Positions 1 to 13,199 are shown, numbered from the stretch's first letter. The stretch: DNA of 64,000 nucleotides from Cliona cf. orientalis (GCA_963930775.1 OZ005689.1:20217262-20281261); one strand, 5' to 3'. The notes: a model not told the origin generated them from the sequence alone. Program-made: numbers and translations.

Positions 1-1671
1 TGACACTACACCCACCACACTTAAAATTCCCTCCTAGTTGTGTGCCCCGTTCAAATTGTTGTGCGGGGTGATCTCCAATAAAAAATTTCAGCTTGTCATT
101 GACATTTATGCCATTGCTAGAAGTAATGCTAAGAGAAAGATCGTGTAAGCAATCGATGCGATCTTGAAGCAGAGCTAGCTGATCATCTACATCACTTGTT
201 CCAGCTGCAATTAGATGAATCACAGGCCTCTCAACCAGCGTTTGAATTGATATGGGCTTAGCGTATCTCTCTTCATATTCAGACTGTGTGTAAAACACAG
301 CTGGATCATATGCAATATGCGCTGTTATGATTATACACCCTAAGCCCAAAATTGTGCCATGATCGTGCCACATGACAATGGATCTAGTGCGTTGTAGGCT
401 TGTGGCTTCATTTTGCAGTTGAAGCAATGTTGCTTTGCTTTGGTGATTGATTTTGTTAAAGAATAAGCTAATGTCATCTGAAGACATGCTTTGTATCTCA
501 GTATCCGTTGCCAAGCGCATGTATTTCTCCTGCTTAGCAAGGAGATCCTTTCTAATTTCCAGAAGGGGAAATTTCCGACCAACAACACTAACTTGTGTTT
601 TGTGTAACTCGCCATTCTTGGTTGTAAATCGTACCATGTTATATGGTACACAGGGTTGACCAAGTGATAATTCCCCAGTTTCAACCAAGTTTATCCACTC
701 ATGTTTTATCTCACTAGAAGTTGGAGTGGAGCCAACAGAAATTTCTCCTCCTATAAGCCTTCTGCGTCTTGCACGTGAATGTTGAGAACTGGTATCTCGC
801 CCATCCAACCTTGTGGTATCCACACCTGATTTTTGTGCAAACTCTTTCGCTACCTGACCAGCATTGCTACCAGTAATGCCATGTTCTTTGGCAAACATCT
901 GCCAGTTTATGGCTGGAGGAGCAGGAGGTAGCGACTGTAAATCTCTAAGAACTTTCTCTTTGTCCCACGTTACATTTCCAAAGTTTGGGGAGTGTGATTT
1001 GGATCTGCTACGTTTTGTGGGTGGTGTCGGTTCAAAATACTGGCGTTTTCGCTTTCGTTCGTATGACCTCATAGATTCATCTTCTGTTAAAACAGGAATC
1101 GCTGCTGATTTTTTCAGTGCCTCATTTTCTTTGTCACGACACTGCCGATAAATAGTTCGCAATTTTTTTTCCTTTCTCCGGCAGTGGGTTGTTTTTGTAC
1201 TCCATTGTCATATCTTACCACAGAGTTGGTAAAAGTGGTACGATATGTTTCACTGAATGCGGCATTCATTTCTTTCAATGCTTTACGTGTTGCTTGCTTT
1301 TTCCCCAAAAACTGTAATTGGTCTGTATCCACAGATACAATTGGATTATAATCGTGGTATGGCCCTTGAGGAAATAAGAGTTGTATTGCACCAAACTTTT
1401 TGTAGCAGCCTTTACATTTTATCAGTGTATGTGTGTGTTTCTCTTCCAATGGTAAATCTTTCCATCTTGTGGTGGCAAAGGTTTCTTCGTATACTTTTCG
1501 ATTCTCACTTGGATTCCATCTGTTGCTCCAGAGCTTTAAAACTTTCTCACAGTCACGATCAAAATCGGAAAGATTAGGCTTGCTTTCAAAGTACGTTTCT
1601 TGTAAGCCGTAGTACTCGCAGTCGCTGAATAGCTGCTTAAACTCACTTACGTTTAGAGATGTATGACTCAT
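1..1671 (-). pseudogene. DDE-type transposase-like protein, C-terminus cut by window edge, one frameshift
   Basis: The start at 1671 opens a 185-codon frame (starts MSHTSLNVSEFKQL) that ends at 1114. A one-base slip in the run of eight A/T near 1165-1172 leads into a second frame that stays open to position 1, giving about 555 residues. Visible parts: a short CKGCYKK cysteine motif, a basic NLS-like stretch (ERKRKRQ, then TKRSRSK), a segment with INWQMFAKEHGITG, an RARRRR cluster, then WHDHGTILGLG and FIGDHPAQQFERG followed by GGNFKCGGCS. I read the Asp of WHDH and the Asp of GDHPA as the first two catalytic acids of a DDE nuclease. The D-x-PA...G...CxxC block resembles CACTA/CMC-type transposases (family knowledge, no search run). 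I recall similar multi-copy proteins in sponges and corals. The third acid lies outside the window. The single slip could be decay or a sequencing error. Confidence 0.62.
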
Positions 1672-2290
1672 CTCTCCAGCGACCCCTTGGTGTTAGTTCC
1701 CGAACTGCTGTCCGAGCAAAGCCACAATTAAAGTCAAGGGTAAAGTAGTGGATTATACCACTAGCCATTCCAGATGCCTGTGAATGTGAATGTGGATGTA
1801 CATAGAATTGAGTAAAAAAGATAATTTAGTATTCTAATTGTGACCCGCTGTGAGGAAAGGCACGATTGGGGATAAAATTTCAGTAATAGCTAAAATGTGG
1901 AAAAGAACGAAGATCTCTCAATTCCCAGTAGAAAATATAGATTTTTGTTTCGTATTGATATACTACTATGTTTATATAGTTGGAACATGTGAACTGCACA
2001 AATATTTTCTTGGATATGTACAAATTAATACAAAATTTAATTAAAAGTGAGTGTTTTCTGAAAAATGAATGTACATGTACCTACCTGAGTGCATATACAT
2101 GGTCATAGCTCCACTTGTGTTTTATATGAAACTTGTACCATTGGATTCAGCACACATAGGGCTATCAATCCATGCCAAGAACTCATTTTTTTTGCCAAGG
2201 GTCCCTTTTCTCATAGCTGGTCATAAACTTTTTGGTGCATGCCACACTTTAAATGCTGTCTTTGGTTCCTTTCTGGTAACTATGCAGACT
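1672..2290. other. Gene-free stretch
   Basis: A+T-rich sequence 5' of the transposase-like gene. It holds only short accidental open frames without family-like motifs or splice context, and no clear repeat boundary. Confidence 0.4.
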
Positions 2291-2752
2291 AAAAAAAATT
2301 AATTTTACGTGTACTCCACCTACGGAGAAGTTACCTAGGTGAAGTAAGCTGTCATTTTGATCTCCCTAGTCCTGCTGTACACTGAGCCCATTGCTAAGGG
2401 CACTAATTAGAATTTGTACCAACTGGCTATTTAGATATAGCTAGATCCATCGAACTACTGCATGTTTGCTCACCTTTTCACCTTGTCAAGGATGAAAATT
2501 GACCCTTGCTCGGATCTTTGTGTTTGTTTCGAACGGCTTCACCTGCATGTCCTGATTTCTGGTTCATATGTAGTATACGGAAATGCTATAGATGCGTTCT
2601 CAATTATTGTGGGTGTGGCATGATTGTAAAAAAAGTGCTGTCTCAAACTTGGAGGTAGCTTAGCTAGCTCTACGATACAGCTATCCAAATAGGAAGCTAA
2701 TTAAACTTTCATGGATTGACAAATATGGTGGATTTTCTCAGATCCAGTCAAG
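2291..2752. repeat. Truncated copy of the TIR element at 15138-15812
   Basis: Blocks such as CCACCTACGGAG, TTAGATATAGCTAGATCCATCG and CATGGATTGACAAATATGG...TTTTCTCAGATCC match, in the same order, the interior and right end of the element at 15138-15812. The left terminal repeat is absent, so this is a left-truncated, diverged relative. No coding capacity is seen. Confidence 0.7.
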
Positions 2753-2961
2753 ACTTCCTGGGATATTCCATGGACTATTCAATTACTATCGATACTTGGT
2801 ATATGTTACTATGGTAACAACATCTAATGTCACTAAGACCATTCTCCAGTATGAGCACTCAAGTCATGTTCAAAAACAGAGCTACCCTAGCCCACAATAA
2901 TTTAATCAGTGTACAGTGCCTGTATGGTGGAGCACTGGTATACCATAGTAACAATACCAAG

Positions 2962-3038
2962 TACCTTAGATGATTTCCACCCCTCTAACTGCATGCGCCT
3001 ATGGCGCAGTTAGAGCTTGTTGGAAATCATCTAAGGTA
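2962..3038. repeat. Short hairpin-forming inverted repeat
   Basis: TACCTTAGATGATTTCCA plus CCTCTAACTGC at 2962-2992 is repeated in reverse complement at 3006-3038 with a small bulge, around a 13-base loop. Arms are about 31 bases. It may be a relic of a foldback element. The flanks show no clear target duplication. Confidence 0.6.
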
Positions 3039-3149
3039 TACGTAGAACTTCCTGGGATAGCAAATTTTGTACTGAGTAAGATATGTGGAACATGATTTCT
3101 AGCCTGTTGTCAAGTGGTTGCTATAAGGCATGCCAGGTACTATAAATAT

Positions 3150-3860
3150 TACCGTAAATCATGAATATTTCGTGTCTAAAATATTTCATACGATAAATTT
3201 TCACGTTGAACAATTTTCGGACAAACGACCCTGTACCGCATTATCATTAATATTGCGCATGTATTTTCGTGCATTTAATTTTTGCACAAGCCAGGCTGTC
3301 CGAAAATATTTTAAAGGCATTGTGCCACGATTTAAGGGCTATTTTTAGTAAATTAGTGTCACACGTGATACAACCACGCCCATTATATTGAAATCTGGTA
3401 GCCACTTTTCAATCAGTGGTTGTAGTTCACGGTAGCAGAACGCGATCGGTCCAAGAAAGGCTCAAGGTTTGGAGATGTAAGGTCTTCAGCTAGCGGCGGA
3501 AGGTAAGGGGTCTACCATGGGGACGGGTGAGAGTCAGCCTTGCCAGAGTAGCGATGTCTATGTCTAGCTAGATCCACCACATGCGAGGTTGTATAACAAG
3601 AGTCGATTTACCTTTAGGGAGGGCTAGTAGGTCGAGAAACAGACAGAGATACCAGTCCTCTAGCAGCGCTACGAGTAGCTAAGTCCTTGCCTTGTCCTTC
3701 AATGGCGTTCTGGAGTCCACAAGGAGCGCACGAAAATATTTTTGTATGTGCGCGATTTTTCACAACACGAGCCCATACACTAGATCTAAAAATAGTAACA
3801 ATCGCCGCTTGTATCGTGACACAATGCCTTTAACAACAAAATATTCGTGATTTACAGTAT
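3150..3860. mobile_element. MITE, TACCGTAAATCA-type terminal inverted repeats
   Basis: The left end TACCGTAAATCATGAATATT is matched by the reverse complement of the right end (AATATTCGTGATTTACAGTA) with few mismatches, enclosing about 710 bp without coding capacity. Single ends of the same family lie at 7495-7545, 35690-35755 and 45830-45906. The GTAAATCACGAATATT terminus is shared, which supports one MITE family. Confidence 0.65.
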
Positions 3861-6800
3861 AATAGTCCCTGTCCATATGTTTACTATTTTACAGTTCCTG
3901 AGGCCAGGGCAAACGTTTATACAGTTTTAATGGGCTTCCATGGAAACAATGGGCTAGAAACTAGTTACATGTGTACCAACCAATCCCTCGCTTTGTATGC
4001 AATACAGAAGTACTCATCCCTCGGGATTTGTGCTTCTATACTGCATACAAATTTGGGAGTTGGTCAATGACTACTACTCAAGGATGCATGACATTCTATG
4101 GGGTCTATTGGACGTCTGTGTATCCCAGGAAGTTTTGTGTATCTTAAGCTTAGCACATAGTTACTTGGACAGTTGATGGGGCTACTGGACACGTACGTAC
4201 ACTTACTTACGTGCTCACACACACACAACGCATCACACACCTTTTAGGCTGGCTGCTGTTGGATGAGTGAGCGTCCGAAGCAGGTGGTCCGAAGTTTGTC
4301 TTAAGCACGTAAGCAACTTATATACTATTATAGTAGATCTCACCCTGTGAAATATATGCACAAGTGAAATCAGTAGCAAGTGCTAATAGTTTTGCTGGCA
4401 ATCTATATATTTATATGTACTTATACCTCTCTTATGTGGGTTGGGGATTCAGTGATACCTAGTGGCACCATATTGGCCTAGTCTGTTGTAGCCGACTCCT
4501 TAATATAATAATAAATATATACAATGGTGTGCTAATTTTGTGTGATAGGATACGTAGCTTTATTCTCTACTTCTTTCCTTTTGACAATGTCATGCAGGTT
4601 GTGTGTGAATGGCACTGAATGCAAGGGAGATGACAAGAAGCCAATCAGGCTACAAGCAACTGATAATTTTATATCATTATAGTATTTATTTTGTTACAAC
4701 TTACGATTGAGATTATGTGAATAAGCTTCAGAAAAATTAATAATCATGGTGGTCCTATAGTCGATCAGCTGCAAGTATTAAACCGCGCGCGCGTGCTGGA
4801 AGGGGGGAATCCCTAGCCCAAAAAAAATTTTGCGCGCGTACTTTTGTGGGTGGGCGTGTACGATGGTCACATGACAATACTGAAACTAGCCGCATAGTAT
4901 GGTGGTGCAGGGTGTTTCTCTACTTACGGTCGATAGAATGTTGCCTGTTGATGTCAACGCAGACGCTTTGGAAAACTTCTGTACAGTAACTTTTTAATCA
5001 TTCGAAAAATTTGTCGTCATTTTGTTCGAGAAGGCCGCTACATCCAGGAATACATTGAAAGTCCACCCTCAGTAAAGTCACTTTTTTGCGTTTCTTGTTG
5101 CATAGCCACGAAGTCGGTAAACTGTTCGGATAGGATTTTAGCTTACTTCAATACAATACCAGTAATATAAAAATTATTGAAATAAGTTCATTTTTTATCA
5201 TCAGTAAAAGGTATTTTATACAGAATAATCATGATTTTGTTTACAAACAACACTGGTCACGTGACAAGTGTAACCACATAAACATTAGACATATACTTTC
5301 AGTGTTGCTGTTCACACTGGTGGTTGTTTGAATCCGAATGGTCTTTGCGTTCCTGATCTGTAAGTGAAAGTACATGGACTATTATGAGCCTGTATTAAGT
5401 GTGACCCAGGCCTTAAGTACGCTAAGAATGGGCAATATACCGTCCATACCGTGATACCGAGGTATTGATTATTAACCATTAAACGATAAAAATACCGTGA
5501 TACCGTATCTGCCATCATAATTTTCTTCCATCCGTAACAAATGAGAGTATAACATACAAATTGCCCTATAAATTTGTATAATCAGATTCAAAAAGTACCG
5601 ATGTTGTAGCCATTAATGCTTGATTATCAAATTTTAGCGTATATACATGTATTACCATATTATAATATTATATATCCCACATACCATGATACCACAATAT
5701 TTTCTGCACAACATACAGTCAGCTACTATTTCCAATACCGCCCATTACTATAACCACCATACCATATACATGTACACTGCAACAGAACTACTTTTTCTAC
5801 TTAGGATACAATTAGTCTACTTGAGAAAAAATAAGAGTCGTTGAACATGCTATATGGACAAATTGTCAAGAATGTATTTTAAAGTATAGGTACATGCATA
5901 TATAGATATATAGGATGGCCACATAATTGGAATGTATGCAGTGTTCATGGGTGCACTTGACTATGGATATGTTTGCATGCATCCGGGCCCCATACTACCC
6001 TTTTGAAAAACGACGATCAATACTGCCCAGATGTCACTGTCTTTTAACAGCCAGATGCTTATCTAGCTTTGTGACAGCACATAATTCACCTCACCTTACA
6101 GGTGATGATACAGTCATGCTTGCTTACTAGAAAATAAGCCACAAAGGAACATCCATCCACGCTCATATCCCATTCATCAACAGATTTCCCAGTAGCTGCT
6201 CCCCAACACTGAGGTGCCCACACCCATAACACATAGCTAAACCCAGTGGCTTCTCAGGTTATCAAACGTACCTTGCTGGGCAATCCGTGACATACACATA
6301 CGTCTGTCTAGTAGCTCATTGTCAACATGATTTACTAACTTATCACAATGATCCCAATCAGCTGGAAGCTGTATAGAGTTGTGGAAGACAGCAACTACAG
6401 TGTTACGAGAGCTATCTACAGGTACTTGCATGCTGCTAGTAGGTGCATGTACATACATACGTAGGCCCAAACATAGATTCTAAATAACGCACATGGGCGT
6501 TAGTTTCATGTGTAGTCAATTAATTCAAGGTGGTCAACTTGCATCATGTTAACGTAGCTCCGCCCTTCATTAACACATGGGCGGCAAACATTGCAAATGC
6601 GTAGATATGGCTTCCCTATACAAGTATATGGAAATATGGCTCCGCCCATCACATAATGTGTGGGCGTCAAACATTGCAAACGCATGGCTTCCCTGTACAA
6701 ACGTATGGTAAACACTTCAGGGAGCATAACTTTAATTCTAAGGTGTGAATAAAAATCTGATCATATGTTTGAAACTTTAGATCCCATTCTTCGTGCTGGC

Positions 6801-8802
6801 CAAAAATCAAAGCCTGAATCCTTTTCTAAATATCTGATCTTTCGTCTTGAAAGTTTTCTTTTTTTTCTACTTGTGTGTAATTTACGTCAATGCATATACT
6901 GGATTATCATAATGTAGCCTGAGTACATGGATTTGGAAGAGCAGGGGAGATACGCTCTATTGGCACTACATTCAAGTTTAAAGCGGACGAGCACATTGAA
7001 AGAGCCGAGGATGAAGAAGCCAACTGTGGAGGTGAGATAAATTCTGGATGCCTCTGAAACTGGCCTCGTACCCCACACTCTAAGGGGAGGGAGAAACGGA
7101 GCCAGATATCAATTGTATGCAATTAAATTCCTTCTGGGAAAATCGAACCAGTGTTCCTTTCAGCATAGCAGCCCCCATGCTTCAATACCCATACTTCTTT
7201 TTGATGTGATAACAGAAATGATTGTTGTGGACACAAACTCTGCCCAAACCATGCCCACCTGCTATGCCTTTGACTTTTCCTGAGGAGAACCCTGCAGTTA
7301 TGGGTAGAAATCGTATTATTCCGGAAGTTAATCATTGAGAAAAATGCGCTTGAAGTTGGGTGTTATTTGTGTGCTTAGCAACTTTCAGATGTGAGCTAAA
7401 AGCTTTTCTAGGCTTTATCGCCTAACCTCTACGATAGCAAGCGCTGGCTTGAATACTCTGCAGAAAGGCTTAAGAACGTGCTGGCATAGTATAATACCAT
7501 AAATCACGAATATTTCGCTGTTAAAATATTTTTGACGCAGGAGAGGGTTACATTGTAACTTATGTATATTGCTAGCAGAATTCAAATGGTCGGGCCAGTA
7601 TTTATAGTTTCAGAAGTTATACGTGCTAAGCAGGAGTATACAGACACATAAGTACTACATATTTATAGGTGCGATTTGAATTCTGCTAGGTCACGTACAT
7701 ACATGCCCTCTCCCACCTTTGGTGATCAGTACTCAGCTCAAAGCCCCTCCCCCCTCCCAATTTTGAGCCCAAGATAAGGTGCACCACCTATGGCCCTTAT
7801 TGTGAGGCTACCAAATAAATGAAGTATAATAGTAGCTAGCCTAGCATGATTCTGCTACACTTACTAGGAATTCTGAGCTCTGCCCATTCTCTAGCATGGG
7901 CAGTTTGACCACTTGCAGTTGGGGACAAGAAAGAATCTTTAAGAACATGGTTACCGCAGTTGTAGCATTGCTAATGTTTGATGACTTTTTTGTTTATGTT
8001 GTCTAGGATATGAAATATGTTCTGAGCGGGCAGTACACCCCACCAACCTACAATTTATTTGAGGTATGTACATGTATGTGCTGGAAAAGATTATACCAAA
8101 GCCTCCAGGTGTATTGCAGGCTATAGCTAGGCAATCTTTGTTTGCCAGTTGTGGCACTACTTTCAGGTATGAATGCCAGCTAACTGGACGAACTGTACAT
8201 TACACAAGAAGTAGAAAATACCTCTGTGAGCTACTTCCGGCAATAATTTTTATTATAGGCACGCAGAATGGGTCAAGAGTAGAAAAAATGTTAGAACCAG
8301 ATTTTTGACTTTCACTTTCTGTAGAAAGACGTAGCTCCCTTTGTTCTCCCATACATTTGTATAGGAGCCATGCATTTGACCAGCTAATTAGTTAGGCCCA
8401 TGTGCTCAAACTGGATGTTGTAAGCACCGTAATCATGCATGTTGTTTACACAATGTATACCCTTTACTCTATGAGCTCATCTACAATACCAACCAGACCT
8501 TCCCTTTCACAGGCACACAGTTCTAGCGCATGTTGGCAGATGCGTCAACAACAGCATGGATGTTTGCAAGATGTGTGATCTGACTCTGACTGTTGGGTGC
8601 AGCAGGGGGGCGAGCGAAGCAAGCCCTCCTGCTTGTTATATACTGTAGTTGTGACGCCATTCGTGACGCCATTGTTGCTTGAGGGACAAGTGCAAAGCAT
8701 ATAAAGTGAGGTGTTGGTTAATAATTTTTATCCCCTGTGGCGAAGTGATTGGTCTATCCGTCTTGTTTTATTGTCATCATCACAGTAAACTGGGAATTTT
8801 GA
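3861..8802. other. Long gene-free stretch
   Basis: About 4.9 kb in which I see no supportable gene on either strand. It contains A+T-rich runs, repeated ACCGTGATACCG-like motifs at 5430-5510 and 5650-5770, two diverged copies of a segment with CATGGCTTCCCTGTACAAAC near 6590-6720 (related to 37568-37710), and one MITE end at 7495-7545. The open frames present are short and lack recognisable motifs. Confidence 0.45.
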
Positions 8803-9418
8803 GGTATGTGACCGTCTATATGGGAAAACCCAGCATATGGGACGTTTTATGAAAGTCTATCATCTTTGATAAGCTCTACCCTAGAGCTAACTCACCTGCA
8901 AGTTTGAGACCGCCGCGCTTCGTTTAGGAGGTAGCACACTTTGTTCATGATCTCGCTACATGCATAGAAATCAAGAATTACAGGTGTGGTCTGAAGGCGT
9001 TGCTTCGTATGCATATGGCATTTTCACATACTACATATGAACCAGAAATCAAGGATCTCTGGGCGGAGCCATCGAAATGAACATGACGATCTAGCAAGGG
9101 GTCGAATTTCAACGATGGCTGCTTGTTCTTCAATGCCTAAGAAGCTTAAAAGGTGAGAGAGCATACAATAGTTCGATGAACCTAGCCCACCTAGAATTCT
9201 GATTAGCACCCTTAGCAACGGACTGTGTATACCGCAGCTATACAGATTAAATGAAGGCTATTTTGCCTTGTAACTTAACTTTAACTTTTTTGTAACTTAA
9301 TTCATGCAATGTCAAAGTCAAGTTTTTGTCATCTTTGACAGAGGCTTACCATGAGTTACGAAGTAAAAAAAGTTAAAGTAACCCATATGCCGGGTTTTGT
9401 CAAATACGGTCACATACC
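8803..9418. mobile_element. TIR element, GGTATGTGACCG termini
   Basis: GGTATGTGACCGTCTATATG...AAAACCCAGCATATGGG at the left is matched by the inverted right end ...CCCATATGCCGGGTTTTGTC...CGGTCACATACC. The interior is non-coding. The TIR core (GTGACCG then AAAACCCGGCATAT) is the one seen at 15138-15812, so the two belong to one superfamily of MITEs. Confidence 0.68.
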
Positions 9419-10200
9419 ATATAGCCGGAAAATTTGGCAGGGAATTAAATTTGGTGGTTTGGCGGTCTGCCTGCCAAATTAAAATCCGCCAATATTTCAC
9501 ACTCGCATATACATACGGTGATACTGTACCAAACTGCCAAATTTAAATCCGCCAATATAATTAACCCTTGGCGCATGCGCGAGGGTTACGGTAGTCGTTC
9601 TGTCTGTGTGTCTGTCTGTCTGTTACCACAGTAGCTGCTACATACCTCGTTTATACGTCGGAAATGAGGTGCTGTTAGCCTTCTTATGACGTTTTCAACG
9701 TATGTATTGTGTGAATTTCGTTGAAAACGCTTTGTTCAAAAATTCTGGCGACATTTGCTGATCACCTCTGCCTTCTACGCTTCTTGACGAGCTCTCGATG
9801 GTCAAGAGACAGCGATGGCTAGAAAACTAGTGTGTAGACCAAGCGATAGTTCCTATAACTCAACTGACTAATCACCCATCATAGTAGATTTACAAAGCTT
9901 CTTGCCTTTTAACTTGCACTAAAATCTGCTGATCTAGCATACACGTGATGTGGTGGTGCTGATGCCTATTACGTAATTGTGTGTACTACATGTACATTTT
10001 TGTGGTTACTCCAGCTCTGCTCAGCCACAAGAGGGCTAGCACCAGACTACTGCTGCAGCTAAGGTTCATGTTGCTGGCTTAGCCTGCAAGCTAGTGCAAC
10101 GTGCGCCGAGGGTTTTGCACAATAGTGCTTCATTTCAACAGTGATTAGGAGCCAAACCACCAAATTTAATTTCCTGCCAATACTTCCAGCTATACGGTAT
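9414..10200. mobile_element. TIR element with 47-bp terminal repeats, carrying an inserted repeat
   Basis: The left end (ATACCATATAGCCGG...AATTTGGCAGGGAATTAAATTTGGTGGTTT) and the inverted right end (AAACCACCAAATTTAATTTC...AGCTATACGGTAT) match over about 47 bases with roughly six differences. It starts inside the last bases of the preceding element. The interior contains the GCGCATGCGC repeat copy at 9559-9870. A lone related segment lies at 11466-11520. Confidence 0.72.
9559..9870. repeat. Dispersed repeat beginning near GGCGCATGCGCGAGGGTTA
   Basis: The segment from the CGCATGCGC motif through the TCTGTCTG run, GCTGCTACATACCTCG, GTTTTCAACG and TTTGCTGATCACCTCTGCC recurs in reverse complement at 28440-28755. 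Shorter or diverged relatives start at 41560, 42000, 49205 and 61709. Lack of TIRs and the variable length suggest a SINE-like or LINE-tail repeat; the class is not certain. Confidence 0.65.
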
Positions 10201-10769
10201 ATAGTTTTTAGAGCAACTGTGAATGGACTGTTGACAGCGAAAATAACTAGCTTGTACATGCTTCACCTAAATCTGCATCATACTACCATACCCTACACTT
10301 CAAGTGAGATATTTGTAGTGTATTGCGAAATAAGTAATGTCCGGACCATCCGTATTTGTAGTGTCTGCCGACTCTATATATGTATATTAATTCTACATTA
10401 TCGTACATCCTTTATAAAGTAAGCCACACGTAGAATTATTACTTCATATGTGCAAGTGCTATAGCAGGTCACATTAATTTTCACTCCAAACAATGACCAT
10501 GAGTTTTTTGTTGACCACTATATGTATTTAGATTCCAGGGAAACGTGTTGCACCACCCAGCCCAACCCACCCAAAAAAGAAAGTGTGCTTGGAAGGTACT
10601 TCCAGTTATAGGACGGTTTCTGGAGAGACGGTCTCACTTTAAGTTAGTGCAACTCTCTTTTGTACCAATTTGCAGGTGTTCTCTGCATTTATTAATGTGT
10701 GTCCATACAAATTATTAATGTGCGTCCATACAGATTATTAATGTGTGTCTATACAGATGACCTCATCAG

Positions 10770-10910
10770 TGACCAGTGCCAGTTCCCTGCCAGTGAGTTC
10801 CAGTTCCCCGCCAGTGAGTGCCAGTCCCTCACCCTCACCCTCGCCCCCGCCCCCACCAGTGAGCACCTCACCAGTGAGCTCCTCACCAGTGGGTGCCAGT
10901 TCCTCGACAC
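10770..10910 (+). repeat. Ser/Pro-coding minisatellite (CCAGTGAG repeats)
   Basis: Tandem variants of CCAGTGAGT/CCAGTTCC. Read on + after TCTATACAG, a plausible splice acceptor ending at 10756, it gives a 64-residue Ser/Pro/Val-rich frame starting MTSSVTSASSLPVSS and ending at 10951. It could be a mucin-like exon or a chance open frame through a repeat. No flanking exon is recognised. Confidence 0.45.
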
Positions 10911-11047
10911 AACTTGCTGAGGTGATTTCAATAAGCAGAAATTCACACTAGTAGTGGTTTATCTGCATAGAGGCCAACAGGGTATGCCCCCCCCCTTCCC
11001 AAGAAAACGACAAAAATTCATGGAATTTTGTATACAAGGCAATATTA

Positions 11048-11335
11048 TTAGCTCCAAATGTGGTCTAAATCAGAATCACTTAATTCGTTTGATCCTTTGA
11101 TAGCAAGTTCCATTAGACTACTGAGGTTTGTGTCTGTAAGTCTGTTTCTCAGTCTAGTTTTTGCTATCTTCATCGCTAGGCGTAAGTGCATGTAGGTGTT
11201 AACCAAGAGTCTACCAACCTGGCTAGCCACATAGCATAAATTTGTCATGCTCTTTAGGTGGAATTTAGAGAAGAGTGATGTGAAGATATCATTTAGCTTT
11301 CCACGCTTTGCATGGGAGGGGGCACATCCCCCCAC
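11048..11335 (-). pseudogene. hAT-like transposase C-terminal fragment
   Basis: A 95-residue frame ends with NTYMHLRLAMKIAKTRLRNR followed by LTDTNLSSLMELAIKG. This resembles the C-terminal dimerisation block of hAT-type transposases of the ZMYM/KIAA1586-like group, where K-T-x-x-R-N-R-L is followed by a helical L-x-x-L-M-x-x-x-I-x-G segment (family knowledge). Nothing upstream on the minus strand continues the domain: beyond 11335 the sequence is G/C-run-rich and non-coding. I interpret it as a 5'-truncated relic. It could also be the last exon of a captured gene. Confidence 0.5.
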
Positions 11336-12383
11336 CCCCTTGGGCCACCAGGGCGGCTCGATTGGTCCAGCTTTTCCTCAACTGCCCCCTCCCTCCCCCC
11401 AAATCCAGCTAAATCTCTGACTAGCTACAGTGTAGTCCCCTGAAATTACACACTATCGTATTGATGGAAAATTTGGCGGTTTGGCAGATTGATCAGCCAA
11501 TCACCGATTAAAATTCACCTTTATGAAGTCATTCATGTACTGTGCACGTGCAAAGGTGATCGTTTGGGCTCCAAATTCAAGGCTCGTTTTATAGTGCAGG
11601 ATAATCTATCACCGATGGTTGGAATCCAAATACTCTTAAATGATGCCCTCGTACGGTACACAGCTTAGCCTCCAACTCCATATTGCTCGATTGATGAAGG
11701 CAACAAGCAAGCCACTTCCCTCAATCATCTCAAGCGTGCAGGCGCCAAATTCGGGGTTTGGATGGATCAAACTCATCTTCCGCCAATATCTTTGTTTTGG
11801 CACACGGAATGAATAAAAAATTGTAAGTCTAGCTACAAGCTTACATGGTAGAAATCGATTATTGTAGCTATAGAAATGCATAATACCTCATCCCCTACAG
11901 GCCCCTATGTTTATTATTAATCATGATGCAGTCATAAACGCCTGAGAACAAGGCGTGGAGGGTGGGTGAGGGAGGTTCATCATGCATAGAACATTGAATC
12001 TACTTGCAGGCTTTCAATTTAGAATGTGCATTGACCAGACTAGTTCGTATGTTTGATGACGATGAGGCAACATCATTGAGAAACGATGTAGGAAAGTACT
12101 TATATGTATATATGAGTTGCTGTCATATATGTTCATCCTACAGCAGTATGATAGGAAGCCTATAGTGTAAGTACATGTATACTAGGATATGAAGGAGCAG
12201 GATAGCTTACTGATATATTATGACTGTTGCAGGAGGCTTTCCACAGGGCAAGATATCTCACAGACTGGTGGATTTAAAGTTTATATTGTGTTCAAGGGAT
12301 CGTCCCAAAGAAGACTAGTTCCACCACAGAGCACCACTGAGACTTTGGAGTATACAATCTCGGTATGCAATTTCACTTGTGGA
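11336..12383. other. Gene-free stretch
   Basis: No supportable gene. It contains a C-rich run, a fragment of the AATTTGGCGG TIR family at 11466-11520, and ordinary unique-looking sequence. Confidence 0.4.
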
Positions 12384-12735
12384 ATACCATAAACTCTGGT
12401 TATTAAGCGCATGCGCTTCTAGTGGTAAGTAGAATGGTAGTATGCGCTTATAGAGAGCAGCCACGCCTACAAAATATTGGCACACAACTGATGCACTCGA
12501 GAGCAAGCTCACCAGCCTAGCAGCAGGTGTGATCCAGCGTCAGTCAGTGATCTTCTTGGCGTGTCTAGTGTTCGTCCAGTGTCTATTGAACGCTTGCAGC
12601 CATCATTGACTGACTTCTGCTAATTGTTGATGCCAACGTCAGGGTTCGTAAAACACCACGTCTATTAAACACATGTGCTTCATAAACAATAGAAGGGAGC
12701 ATGTGCTTAATAAATATGTGCTTAGTTTACGGTAT
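12384..12735. mobile_element. Small TIR element, ATACCATAAACTC / GTTTACGGTAT ends
   Basis: Left ATACCATAAACTCTGGTTAT with TTAAGCGCATGCGCTT pairs, with gaps, to the right end AAGCACATGTG/GAGCATGTGCTTAATAA...TTAGTTTACGGTAT. It spans about 350 bp and is non-coding. The termini are degenerate, so the exact ends are uncertain. Confidence 0.5.
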
Positions 12736-13199
12736 TGAAAGGCTCTGCATCAGCGAATAGAAGCCACAATTTGCCATTATGCATACACAGTAGTGTAGTA
12801 GTCAGGATCTACTATATTGTCTAGGCAAGTCTAGATGGCAACTACAGTGCTATTGAGCAAGTGCCAGTATAAAGTTGATTTGATGTAAAACCTGCTAGCT
12901 GACTGATACACTCATACATGCAGATCAAATCTGAGAGTGAACCACGGTCACAAGGAGCAGGCCAGCTACTTATATCTGCTATAGTAAATGCAGTCACATA
13001 TGACTGCAACGTCATGGCGTTCCTGATTCACCCAATGAAGGTAAGAGTAACTTTGTTATTCCAGAATATCTAGCACTACCAACTTGACTACTGATACCAA
13101 GAGTACATAAGAGGGGAAGAAAAGAGAGTATCGCACTCGGTAAACACTGTTTTCGAAGTATAAAGGTCTCCAGACACTATTACCAACTATTACATAATA

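Noticed and set aside
340..684. 114-codon minus-strand frame starting MKLGNYHLV
   Set aside because: It overlaps the transposase-like gene in another minus-strand frame. The motif-bearing frame (WHDHGTILG, GDHPAQQ) is the coherent one.
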